Shown: positions 54,317 to 63,189 of the stretch, piece after piece
How positions within the stretch are numbered: position 1 is the first letter of the stretch
Layout of the letters: each line of letters begins with the position of its first letter
Notes under the pieces: model-generated
Told to the model about the DNA's origin: nothing
Seen by the model: only the letters and a program-made list of their open reading frames with translations
Databases searched by the model: none
Program-made: the position numbers and the translations under genes
NCBI GenBank assembly: GCA_044361595.1
Contig: JBIKIN010000008.1
Location: 83,898 to 147,897 of the forward strand
Direction: 5' to 3'
DNA from: Pseudopedobacter sp044361595
Lineage (GTDB): Bacteria > Bacteroidota > Bacteroidia > Sphingobacteriales > Sphingobacteriaceae
Length of the DNA: 64,000 nt

Positions 54317-54415
54317 CAAATAATCAAAGTAATTACCTAATAAAAAAAATATTATGCAAATTTTAAATAGCTTCTAAGTATATTTCTATTTTTGATGCTC
54401 AATAATTATAAAATA

Positions 54416-56881
54416 ATGAACAACTGGTTTAAAAAGAATGGTATTCATTTAGCAATTGCTGCTTTTTTTGTGGTGTTGTGCTTTGTTTACTTTACTCCTG
54501 CATTTCAAGGAAAAGTATTAATGCAAGGCGATGTGCAGCGAGCTGCTGCCACCCAAAGTGAGATTATGAAATACAAAGAAATTGATGGTAAATCTCCACT
54601 TTGGACAAATAGTATGTTTGGCGGTATGCCTACCTATCAAATTTGGTTAAAGTACCCAAGCAATATTACTACACATGTAATTACTTTTTTAAAAGTTACT
54701 TTCCCCAATCCGGTTGATACGGTTTTATTGTATCTTTTTGGAGCCTACTTTTTATTAATTGTTTTAGGTTTGAGTCCGTGGTTAGCGGCCGCAGGTGCCA
54801 TAGCCTTTGGTTTTTCTTCGTATAATTTAATTTTCTTAGAAGCAGGGCATAGCAACCAAGCCATGGCTATTGCATTTTTCCCTGCTATTTTAGGCGGTAT
54901 AATCTTAACCTTACGTGGTAAATATATTCTTGGCGCTGCGCTAACTGCATTTTTTATCGCTATGGAAATTAGGTCTAACCACATTCAAATGACCTATTAT
55001 TTATTTATTGCTTTATTAATACTAGTAGGTATAGAAGCTTATCATGCTTTTAAAGACAAAACGCTACCTGTTTTTGGTAAAGCCATGGCTTATTTAACTT
55101 TGGCCGTGGTAATAGGAGTTGCTGTGAATGCGGGTACTTTATGGACAACTTATGAGTACGGACAACTTTCTACTAGAGGAAAATCTAATATCACCACTGA
55201 TGCGCAGCAGCCTAGTAATGGCTTAGAGAAAGATTATGCTTTCCAGTGGAGCCAAGGTGTAGGCGAAACTATGACTTTATTAATCCCTAACGCTTATGGC
55301 GGCGCTTCTGAACCAATTTTAGACGAGAAATCGGCAGTAGCAAAAGCATTAATGGCTAAAGGTGCCGATGCACAACAAGCAACGGGTTTTGCACAACAAA
55401 TGCCAGTTTATTGGGGCCCTAAACCTTTTACATCTGGCCCGTGGTATTTTGGGGCTTTTGTGCTTTTCTTATTTGTTTTTGGTTTATTTACCGTAAAGGG
55501 CAAATTAAAATGGTGGCTGTTAAGCGCAACCGTTTTAAGTATATTATTGGCATTTGGTAAAAACTTTAGCTTACTTTCCGATTTATTCTTCAACTATTTC
55601 CCGCTATATAATAAGTTTAGATCGGTTGAGTTTAACTTGGTTATAGCAAGTTTATGTGTACCAATTTTAGCTTGTTTAGCTGTTTACGAGTCCACCAAGC
55701 CTACAGCTGATCCAAAACAAGTGATTAAACATTTAAAACTAAGTGCTTACATTGTTTTGGGTGTTTTGGTAGCTTTATTAGCTTTACCTACTTTATTATT
55801 TTCTTTTAAAGGAGATAATCACAACGATTTTATGAATCAATTAAACCAAGTAGGTGGTGGCGATTCTAGCTTTTCGGCAAGCATCGCACAAGCTTTAGTT
55901 GATGATAGAATTTCTTTATTTAGAGCCGATGCCTTAAGATCTTTAATTTACATTATAGCTGGTATTGCTATACTTTGGGCATTAATTTATAAAAAAATTA
56001 CCCAGCCTTTAGGTTTGATATTAATTGGAGCAGTGATTTTAGTTGATTTATGGACATTAGATAAGCGTTATTTAAACGATGAGAAGTTTATTTCGCAAGC
56101 TAGCATGAATCAACAAACTCAAAAAAGAACCATTGATGATTTTATTTTAAGAGATCCAGATCCTCATTATCGTGTGTTAGATTTAAGCATTCCTACTTTT
56201 CAAAGTGCTGATGCGAGTGCTTTCCATAAAACCATTGGCGGTTACCATGCTGCAAAGTTGAAACGCTTCCAAGAAGTAGTAGACAAGCAATTTACAGGTA
56301 GCATTAATCAAGATGTTTTAGATATGCTGAATACCAAATACTTTATTGCGCCATCTAAAACCGAGGGCGAAGAGCCTTCTATGAAAGTGAATGATTCGGC
56401 CTGTGGTAATGCTTGGTTTGTATCGGGTGTGCAATACGCCGATAATGACGACCAAGAAATGTTAGCCATTAGTTCATTCGACCCAAGGAAGGAAGCTATT
56501 GTAAATAAAGAGTTTAAGACATTAATTGAAAGTGAAAAAGTTGGTGTTACCAATAATGGAGGAATTAGGTTAACTAGTTACCACCCAGATTTAATGAAAT
56601 ATGAATATACTTCTGATAAAAATGTAGTTGCCGTATTTTCTGAAATTTGGTATCCTAAAGGTTGGAATATGTACGTTGACGGTGTAGAGAAACCCTATTT
56701 TAGAGCAGATTATTTGCTAAGAGCAGCGGTACTACCAGGCGGAAATCATAAGATAGAATGGAAATTTGAACCAAAATCTTATTTTTTTGGTGAATATATT
56801 TCTTTATTTGGATCTATAATTTTATCTTTAGGTCTAGTTTATGCCCTCTTCGGCATCAGAACTACTAAGCGACCAGCTTAA
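54416..56881 (+). CDS. YfhO-family membrane protein
   Basis: From the ATG at 54416 (in-frame ATG at 54395 also possible) the 821-residue protein begins MNNWFKKNGIHLAIAAFFVV. It has 13 or so membrane helices, a large soluble insert (about residues 210-330) and a C-terminal beta domain before a last membrane helix. YfhO proteins are linked to lipoteichoic-acid or glycan glycosylation in Firmicutes; here a GT-C-like glycosyltransferase role is inferred. The chosen start fits the usual family opening. A terminator follows. Confidence 0.85.
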   Translation: MNNWFKKNGIHLAIAAFFVVLCFVYFTPAFQGKVLMQGDVQRAAATQSEIMKYKEIDGKSPLWTNSMFGGMPTYQIWLKYPSNITTHVITFLKVTFPNPVDTVLLYLFGAYFLLIVLGLSPWLAAAGAIAFGFSSYNLIFLEAGHSNQAMAIAFFPAILGGIILTLRGKYILGAALTAFFIAMEIRSNHIQMTYYLFIALLILVGIEAYHAFKDKTLPVFGKAMAYLTLAVVIGVAVNAGTLWTTYEYGQLSTRGKSNITTDAQQPSNGLEKDYAFQWSQGVGETMTLLIPNAYGGASEPILDEKSAVAKALMAKGADAQQATGFAQQMPVYWGPKPFTSGPWYFGAFVLFLFVFGLFTVKGKLKWWLLSATVLSILLAFGKNFSLLSDLFFNYFPLYNKFRSVEFNLVIASLCVPILACLAVYESTKPTADPKQVIKHLKLSAYIVLGVLVALLALPTLLFSFKGDNHNDFMNQLNQVGGGDSSFSASIAQALVDDRISLFRADALRSLIYIIAGIAILWALIYKKITQPLGLILIGAVILVDLWTLDKRYLNDEKFISQASMNQQTQKRTIDDFILRDPDPHYRVLDLSIPTFQSADASAFHKTIGGYHAAKLKRFQEVVDKQFTGSINQDVLDMLNTKYFIAPSKTEGEEPSMKVNDSACGNAWFVSGVQYADNDDQEMLAISSFDPRKEAIVNKEFKTLIESEKVGVTNNGGIRLTSYHPDLMKYEYTSDKNVVAVFSEIWYPKGWNMYVDGVEKPYFRADYLLRAAVLPGGNHKIEWKFEPKSYFFGEYISLFGSIILSLGLVYALFGIRTTKRPA

Positions 56882-56897
56882 ACTAACCAGTATAAAG

Positions 56898-56929
56898 GAA
56901 AATCCCGATTCAAAAAGATCGGGATTTTC
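56898..56929 (+). terminator. Hairpin terminator after the YfhO gene
   Basis: GAAAATCCCGAT (56898-56909) pairs with ATCGGGATTTTC (56918-56929) in a 12-base stem. It lies 16 bases after the stop. Confidence 0.88.
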
Positions 56930-57091
56930 TACGTTTAAAGGTTTTTTTTAAGCCCTTTTAGTTAGTCCTTATCAAAAAGCTTAAAAATCTTTTCACTTAA
57001 TTTTAACCCAAAATACGCAGTAGAAATTAGCTGTAACAAAATTCTAATTCTCCGTAGGAGTCCTTTAGACAAATCTACTTCAATACTCGTT

Positions 57092-57931
57092 TTATAAAAG
57101 TTCCCATTTATGTTCTAAAAAATTTAAATCTAGAAAGCCACTTTTAGGCACTTGATTAAGATAAGGATAGGTGATTTTAGAAAGATATAAACCTTGCGGA
57201 TGCGCAGGATAAAGAATGGTAGGTGTTTGTTGTTTGATTAAATAGTTCTCAAATTCATCAACTGATAATTTGTTTGTGGCTACTCTAATTAATTGGCCTA
57301 CAATAATCCTAATCATTTTGGTTAAAAACCGATTAGCGCTAATTTGAAACCTAAATCTACTTTGATCTTGGTTGATGTACCAGTTTACATCGTTAATGAT
57401 GCAAATGGTGTTTTCTATTTTATTTGGAGATGTACAAAAACATTTATAGTCCGAATAATTTTTTAGAAGTTGCGTGGCTTGCTTTAAAAGCACTAAATCT
57501 GGCGCTAAGCCTAAATACATGGCGCTATGCAGATTTAAAAATGGATCTTTATAGTTATGGATAAAATAATCGTATTGTCTTTGTGCGGCATCAAAACGGG
57601 CATGTCCTGCATCATCCATTAATAGAATATCAAATACTGCAATATCGGCTGGTAAAGCCTTATTAAATTTAAAAAGTAGATCAGGAGCTAATGGTTCATC
57701 AACATCTACATGGAAATAATATTGACTAGCATTTACCTGAGCATCTGTGCGGCCGCAGCCAACAACAAAAACATTTATTTTAAGTACTTGAGCTAGCTTT
57801 TGTTCAATAACGGTTTGTACACTTTTTATGGTATCATTCTTTTGCCAGCCGTGGTAGGCTTGGCCATGATAGGCGATATGAAAGAAGTATCTCAATGTTT
57901 TGTGGGTTAGATCAACTGCAAATTTATGCAA
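57092..57931 (-). CDS. truA: tRNA pseudouridine synthase A
   Basis: The 279-residue protein has the TruA fold with catalytic D63 in GCGRTDAQVNASQYYFHVD, the conserved RYFFHIAYHGQAYHGWQ opening, and the SANRFLTKMIRIIVGQL motif. It converts uridine to pseudouridine at positions 38-40 of tRNA anticodon arms. It is the minus-strand neighbour of the M28 peptidase but is separated from it by a perfect hairpin, so it is probably a separate unit. Confidence 0.93.
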   Translation of the reverse strand: MHKFAVDLTHKTLRYFFHIAYHGQAYHGWQKNDTIKSVQTVIEQKLAQVLKINVFVVGCGRTDAQVNASQYYFHVDVDEPLAPDLLFKFNKALPADIAVFDILLMDDAGHARFDAAQRQYDYFIHNYKDPFLNLHSAMYLGLAPDLVLLKQATQLLKNYSDYKCFCTSPNKIENTICIINDVNWYINQDQSRFRFQISANRFLTKMIRIIVGQLIRVATNKLSVDEFENYLIKQQTPTILYPAHPQGLYLSKITYPYLNQVPKSGFLDLNFLEHKWELL

Positions 57932-57990
57932 ATGGCTAGAGGTAAATGAAAAGAATTACCACGATTGCAGATTTGAAAATTCTTTACTTA

Positions 57991-58027
57991 CAAGACTTAC
58001 GAAGTTTTTAAAACTTCGTAAGTCTTG
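57991..58027. terminator. Perfect 18-bp hairpin between M28 peptidase and truA
   Basis: CAAGACTTACGAAGTTTT (57991-58008) and its inverse (58010-58027) are perfectly complementary around one base. It lies 10 bases past the M28 stop. It lacks a long T-run beyond the stem. Similar AAGACTTACGAAGT palindromes are common in Bacteroidetes intergenic DNA from memory, so it may be a dispersed repeat as well as a terminator. Confidence 0.75.
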
Positions 58028-58036
58028 CTAAAAATC

Positions 58037-59386
58037 TTATCTCACTGGTTTAGGGAAAATGATAGCACTTTCGTGGCCTGCATCATCTACAGATTGTACT
58101 GCAAAAAAGAAATTATCTTTAGAATATGGTAAAGTTACTTTAGTATCGGTAACATAAATTTTCTTCTCCCAAAACGGCGAAGTGGTTTCACGCATTAAAA
58201 TATAATAACCTGCAGGTTTGGTGCTTTTTGGAGCTTCCCATTTTAAAGTGGTATTGTTTGTTAAATCTGAGGTTACAATACCCACATTTACAGGTTCTGC
58301 TGGTGCTTTAGCTATATTGGCTAGTACAGCTAAATTCATACGGCAAACTTTTTGGATGTAGTTGTAATCAGCAAAATCGGGCATATCGCCATAATCTACT
58401 CCTTTTTCTACTCGTACATCTTGGTGTTGCCTATCAAAATTCTCATTCATTTCTGTAAACCTAACAGCTGCAAATCCTTCTTGCGAGAAAGCGGTATGAT
58501 CGCCACCACGTAAATAACGATCACGACGGTAAATTAATTTCACATTTAATTGAGAAACATAACGCTCTGCAACTTCCTTTACATAGCGGGCAAATTCTCT
58601 AGCCGGACTGTCATTTTCACTACCTATCGAAATTCTTAAACTACCTTCTTGTTTGGTTTCATTAACAGGTACGCCTTCGCTAAAAACTCTAACCGAAGTA
58701 TTGTCTTTTAAATCGGTTTCGCCACCGTAGGTATTTCCTACAATGTCGTTAGTAATCATGGCTACCACATTCCAGCCTTCTTGCTTTGCTCTTTTAGCTA
58801 AATGAGCAGCGCCATATAAACCTTGTTCTTCGCCTACAGCGGCAACAAATATGATGGTTGCATTATATTTTTGAGTGCTCATTACTCGGGCTAATTCCAT
58901 GGTTACAGCCGTTCCAGACGCATCATCCACAGCTCCTGGTGCTTTTGAAGTAGCATCGTTAGCATTAGACGCTCTAGAATCGTAATGACCAGAAACAACA
59001 AATACACGGTTGTCGGTAGGGTCGGAACCAGGAAGAATAGCTAATACATTTTTAAGTGTAGCATCTTTTAACACCCTTCTTCCATCAGCAGGCTGAATAA
59101 AAGTATCAAACTCCACTTTTAATCGTCCGCCACTTGCAGCACTGTATTTTTCAAACTCGGCTTTAATCCAATTTCTAGCAGCACCAATTCCAGTCGTTTT
59201 ACTTAGGGTATCGCTCATGGTGTGGCGTGTGCCAAAACTCACTAGTTTACGAACTGTGTTCTCTACATTTTTTGCAGAAACTTCGTTAATCATATTCTTA
59301 ATGTCAACGTCTTGCTTGATGATGGTTGTTTGAGCCGATACTGCTGTACCTGCAAGGAAGAAAAGAATTAGGATTATATATTTCAT
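58037..59386 (-). CDS. M28 family metallopeptidase with fibronectin-III-like C-terminus
   Basis: The 449-residue protein has a signal peptide (about 1-18, cleavage before QTTIIKQDV) and an M28 aminopeptidase-type catalytic domain (about 75-350) with zinc-ligand motifs SGHYDSR, APGAVDDASG and GEEQGLYGA. A beta-sandwich C-terminal domain follows (about 360-449, WEAPKSTKPAGYYILMRE). It removes N-terminal amino acids or dipeptides from peptides outside the cytoplasm. It is the last gene of a probable three-peptidase operon (33-base gap from the M14 gene). Confidence 0.92.
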   Translation of the reverse strand: MKYIILILFFLAGTAVSAQTTIIKQDVDIKNMINEVSAKNVENTVRKLVSFGTRHTMSDTLSKTTGIGAARNWIKAEFEKYSAASGGRLKVEFDTFIQPADGRRVLKDATLKNVLAILPGSDPTDNRVFVVSGHYDSRASNANDATSKAPGAVDDASGTAVTMELARVMSTQKYNATIIFVAAVGEEQGLYGAAHLAKRAKQEGWNVVAMITNDIVGNTYGGETDLKDNTSVRVFSEGVPVNETKQEGSLRISIGSENDSPAREFARYVKEVAERYVSQLNVKLIYRRDRYLRGGDHTAFSQEGFAAVRFTEMNENFDRQHQDVRVEKGVDYGDMPDFADYNYIQKVCRMNLAVLANIAKAPAEPVNVGIVTSDLTNNTTLKWEAPKSTKPAGYYILMRETTSPFWEKKIYVTDTKVTLPYSKDNFFFAVQSVDDAGHESAIIFPKPVR

Positions 59387-59419
59387 GTTGTTTGTGTTTT
59401 ATTAATTTCTACTTTCACA

Positions 59420-61153
59420 TTAAAAACTTCTCTCTACTAGCCCACCCTTTTTACTATCTACCTTCACACTTAACTTACTTGCTCCGCTCACTATCCATCT
59501 TACGGTTACGGTTTCTAAACCAGGTATGTTTTTTAATTCTATAGAAGCTGGATTATTTTTTTGCTCTGTTGTTATATTTAAATCGGCATCTTCTACAATC
59601 ATTCCTGCTAAAACTTTAGCCCCTGATAAGGTAATATAATCTGGAACCTCAATCTTATATTTAATATCTTGCGATGCATGGGTAGGCATCATTCTGGTAT
59701 TGGCAATAGTTGCTGTCACTTCTTTTAAGCCGCCACCTAAATCTTTCACCACCAAATCGTTAATTTCTAATTTAGGAGTATGGAAAGCATGGTAAAATGT
59801 AAAAGCCATATTGCGGTGAGCATCCGACTCTAGTAAAAAGCCAGGATGAACGCGACCATAATTTTTCTTAAAACCACCAATTTCTATGTCGCCATATTGC
59901 GGATGTTTGAAAGGCTTCCAATCTACAAAAGCATCTTTAAACAATAGATATTTATCGAAATTGTAAGAAGTAGTTTGAGGGTCGTTATCAGCTTTGCTAA
60001 ACATTTGGAAGCTGTTCCATAGCTCGTTAGAGAAAGTAAATATTCCTCTGCCACCATAAAACCAATCTAACTCGCCACCAAATACAGAATATAAATCTTT
60101 ATAAACTACCAAGTATTTATACCCTGGAATTAACTCTTCTCCCTTTTTTCCTAAAGCATCATAAACTCTTACGTCTTGTCTATTATAAGTATCTGCATCT
60201 TCTGCGGCACCAGGTCCACGTAAAATCATTCCCCCATTATTATGATATGATTGCGCTGCAGCAATATTAGGGTGCTTCATGACAAAATCGGCAACGGCTC
60301 TGTTTTCTGGCACTGAAAAAGGGTATTTATAAGCTCCGCCTTGGATGTAGTTAGGTTGCCAATTCCAAGCCCAATCTCGGTTAGGATCGTAAAAGCCTTC
60401 ACCATCTTCGTTTACTTCACCATCACTATCGTTATCTAAACCTTCATAACCTAACATTTCGTATTCGCCTTGCTCATCTGGGCCTACCTGAATCATACGT
60501 CGAGGGTCTGTACTATCTAATTTATACCTTCCGTTAGTATTTTTTCGACGCATAAATGTGATGCTGCCATTACCATCTAAATCGTCAAAGCCATCTTCGT
60601 TGGTTTTGCCATCACGGTCGTTATCCACAGGCATCATTCCGCTACGAGGAGAGTTTGGATTATTGGGTTGATGCAAAAAGTTATCTCTTCCATCGGGGTT
60701 TATAGACGGTACGATATAAAATATTTTATCCTTCAACAACTCGGTAATGTATTCAATTTTTCCAAAAGACTCGGCTAAATACCAAGCCGTATAAGAGGCA
60801 AACTCAGACCCCTGAATTTCGTTAGAATGGATATTTCCATCGATATACATACCCGGTTTTCTGTCTGGATTTCCACCTGCTTTATAATTGGTAATGGCTA
60901 AAAGAATTAAATCTCGGCCTTGGGCTGTTTTACCAATTACGTTTAGTTTTACCAAATCTGGATAAGCTTTAGCTAGTTTTTTAGCAATCTCTACATGACC
61001 TTCGTAATCGTAGTATTTGTTCCAGCTAACGGCAACTTTTGGATTTTCTGGCGAGCCCGCTGCTCTAAACATTTGGTTAGGCTCTTGTGCAAAAGCAACA
61101 GAACCAGCACACATGATGCCGCTTAATAATATATTTTTAAAATTGATTTTCAT
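59420..61153 (-). CDS. M14 family zinc carboxypeptidase
   Basis: The 577-residue protein has a signal peptide (about 1-23). The catalytic M14 domain has zinc ligands H109 and E112 in GNIHSNEIQG, a third His in SYHNNGGM, and a candidate catalytic Glu in GFLLESD. Asp-rich loops (DNDRDGKTNEDGFDD; DSDGEVNEDGEG) look like calcium-binding repeats inserted in the catalytic fold. It should release C-terminal residues from peptides. It is 11 bases downstream of a homologous gene with degenerate motifs and upstream of an M28 peptidase; the three probably form one operon. Confidence 0.9.
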   Translation of the reverse strand: MKINFKNILLSGIMCAGSVAFAQEPNQMFRAAGSPENPKVAVSWNKYYDYEGHVEIAKKLAKAYPDLVKLNVIGKTAQGRDLILLAITNYKAGGNPDRKPGMYIDGNIHSNEIQGSEFASYTAWYLAESFGKIEYITELLKDKIFYIVPSINPDGRDNFLHQPNNPNSPRSGMMPVDNDRDGKTNEDGFDDLDGNGSITFMRRKNTNGRYKLDSTDPRRMIQVGPDEQGEYEMLGYEGLDNDSDGEVNEDGEGFYDPNRDWAWNWQPNYIQGGAYKYPFSVPENRAVADFVMKHPNIAAAQSYHNNGGMILRGPGAAEDADTYNRQDVRVYDALGKKGEELIPGYKYLVVYKDLYSVFGGELDWFYGGRGIFTFSNELWNSFQMFSKADNDPQTTSYNFDKYLLFKDAFVDWKPFKHPQYGDIEIGGFKKNYGRVHPGFLLESDAHRNMAFTFYHAFHTPKLEINDLVVKDLGGGLKEVTATIANTRMMPTHASQDIKYKIEVPDYITLSGAKVLAGMIVEDADLNITTEQKNNPASIELKNIPGLETVTVRWIVSGASKLSVKVDSKKGGLVERSF

Positions 61154-61164
61154 GTCTAAAAAAA

Positions 61165-62793
61165 TTAAAGGTTGATATCCAAACTTTTAGTTCCGTTTTG
61201 TGGACTTTGTACTTTTATAGTCACTTTGCCGCTAGCCTTAATTAACCAAGTTAATGTTTGACTTCCGTAGCCACCAATGGCGCCAATAGTTTGGTTTGAC
61301 TTACCCGATAAAACTTGTCCGTTAATTACCAAGTTAACTTGGATATTTTTTAACCAATTAGATTTTTCGCCCACTTTGGTTTGTGTTGGAATCGCTCCTT
61401 TGTTCGTCACATCAACTGTAATACGAGTTAAACCACCTTCTAATTTCTCTGTTTTTAGGTTTACCAAGTCAAGCTCTGGAGCCATAGTGGCTAAAGTGGC
61501 GATAAATTGAGTATGCTCTTTAATCAAAGATGGAACTAATTTATAAGGAGGGTTAATCATTGCAAAGGCATCAATTCCTCCAATTTCAACCTTTTGATTT
61601 GGAAAATCGGGATGTTTTACGCTTGTCCAATTGGTAAAAGTATTTTCAATTTTTTGCTGCTCGGCCCAGCGTAGATAATTAGCCTCATCGTTATTTTCTG
61701 TGAAAGCTTTTTGCTTTTTAGCAGTATCGGGCTTAGTTTGAGGAACCCACCATCCCGGTGTGCTTAAGCTTAATCTACCGTAATGAAAATAAGCCCACTC
61801 GGCAAAATTACCAGGGGTGCCTGTTGTTTTAGGAGCATTTTTACCCTTAACAATTTTGTTATAGGTTTTTGAAATGGTCTCGTTGGTATTCACATCTTCT
61901 TGATACCACGAAGAAATAATTCTTTTACTCACACCTGCTCTATTGAAACTTACAGGGTTAGATAAATTATTGAATGGACCAAAAGAAACCACCGTATAAA
62001 CGTTGTAGGCTTCAAATAAAAAGTCTAGTAAAGCTCTATTCTCTTTTTCAGAAACCATGTGTTCGCCAGAGCCAGGTTCAAAATTTGGATAATTATAGCT
62101 CATGTTTTTATTAAATGCCACGCCACCTTCACCATCTTCGTTAAACTTGCCATCTTTATCGTTATCAATACCTTCAGAAAACAATAAATATTTTCCTTTT
62201 TGTCCTTTTGTGATATCGGCTTTTATTAAAACTCGAGGATCATCTGAAGATGTAATCCATTCTCCGGTTGCATCTTCTATACGCATCATGGTAATTTTAC
62301 CATCACCATTTAAATCGTCAAAAGCATCTTCGTTTAGTTTGCCGTCTCGGTCATCGTCTGTGGTTTTAGCATTTCCACTTCTAGCGTACTTTAGCTTTGC
62401 AAAATATTGCTCGGTAGCATCAGGAGATAGGTTAGGAAAAACATAAAATGTTTGTTTATTCAATAGGTTTTTAATGCTATCTGTATTGCTTTTAGCTAAT
62501 AATTCTTCGGCAAAGCCGATGGCTAACTCTACCCCCAATAAATGTGCGCCTTCCACTCCACCCACAACTGCTACAGCTGGTTTTTGAGCGGCATTTCCTG
62601 TACCAATGGTGAGCATCCAAATATCTTTGCCACCATCTGTTTTGGTTAAAGAACTTAGTTTAACTAAAGAAGGATAGGTTTTTACCAATTGTTGAGCCCT
62701 ATTTCCTAAAGAGTTATAATTGCTATAATCTTGCGCCTTACTAAAAAGAGCCATGCAGACAAGCAATAAAGAAAAAAGATAAATTTTTCGCAT
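61165..62793 (-). CDS. M14-like protein with altered zinc motif (likely pseudoenzyme)
   Basis: The 542-residue protein has a signal peptide (about 1-20, cleavage before QDYSNY) and an M14-like fold that is homologous to the neighbouring enzyme, including the calcium-like loops (DDRDGKLNEDAFDD; DNDKDGKFNEDGEG). The zinc motif HSNE has become EGAH (E81, H84) and the third His motif reads SFGPFNNL. The catalytic Glu region is not preserved. It therefore probably lacks zinc-dependent peptidase activity and may bind peptides or regulate its partner. It is the first gene of the peptidase operon. Confidence 0.82.
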   Translation of the reverse strand: MRKIYLFSLLLVCMALFSKAQDYSNYNSLGNRAQQLVKTYPSLVKLSSLTKTDGGKDIWMLTIGTGNAAQKPAVAVVGGVEGAHLLGVELAIGFAEELLAKSNTDSIKNLLNKQTFYVFPNLSPDATEQYFAKLKYARSGNAKTTDDDRDGKLNEDAFDDLNGDGKITMMRIEDATGEWITSSDDPRVLIKADITKGQKGKYLLFSEGIDNDKDGKFNEDGEGGVAFNKNMSYNYPNFEPGSGEHMVSEKENRALLDFLFEAYNVYTVVSFGPFNNLSNPVSFNRAGVSKRIISSWYQEDVNTNETISKTYNKIVKGKNAPKTTGTPGNFAEWAYFHYGRLSLSTPGWWVPQTKPDTAKKQKAFTENNDEANYLRWAEQQKIENTFTNWTSVKHPDFPNQKVEIGGIDAFAMINPPYKLVPSLIKEHTQFIATLATMAPELDLVNLKTEKLEGGLTRITVDVTNKGAIPTQTKVGEKSNWLKNIQVNLVINGQVLSGKSNQTIGAIGGYGSQTLTWLIKASGKVTIKVQSPQNGTKSLDINL

Positions 62794-63189
62794 GCGAATA
62801 CGTTTTGTGGTTAATGATTAGAGAACAAACGTTCTTAAGGTAATATTAAGAAAATCTTTTGCTTTACAGTGTAAAGAATTTAATACGATTTGAGGGAGTA
62901 GTTAACCACAAAGTACACAAAGTTTCTTCGCAGAGACGGCAAAGTAAGAGGGTGTTGAGTTTTAAATAAAAAGAATGCTGAGGTTAGTGGGCTGGGGGGC
63001 AAGATTAGTTTCCTGCAAATTTGAGGGATAAACGAATAGATTGATTGGAAATAGTAATCTAAAAATAAATTGAGAATGTTAATATAAAATAGAAACTTAT
63101 CTGAATATTACTATCAAAGGGCATTAAAAAACAAATAGAGAACCCGATTTACAGGGACAAATCAGGCTCTCCAATAATCTAAATTTAAT
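62794..63189. other. Spacer, mostly featureless
   Basis: No gene is seen in these 396 bases. AACCACAAAGTACACAAAG at about 62903-62921 is the sort of low-complexity text found between Bacteroidetes genes. A terminator lies at 63138-63171. Confidence 0.4.
63138..63171 (-). terminator. Hairpin terminator of the last gene
   Basis: GAGAACCCGATTT (63138-63150) pairs imperfectly with AAATCAGGCTCTC (63159-63171), 19 bases past the minus-strand stop at 63190. Confidence 0.7.
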
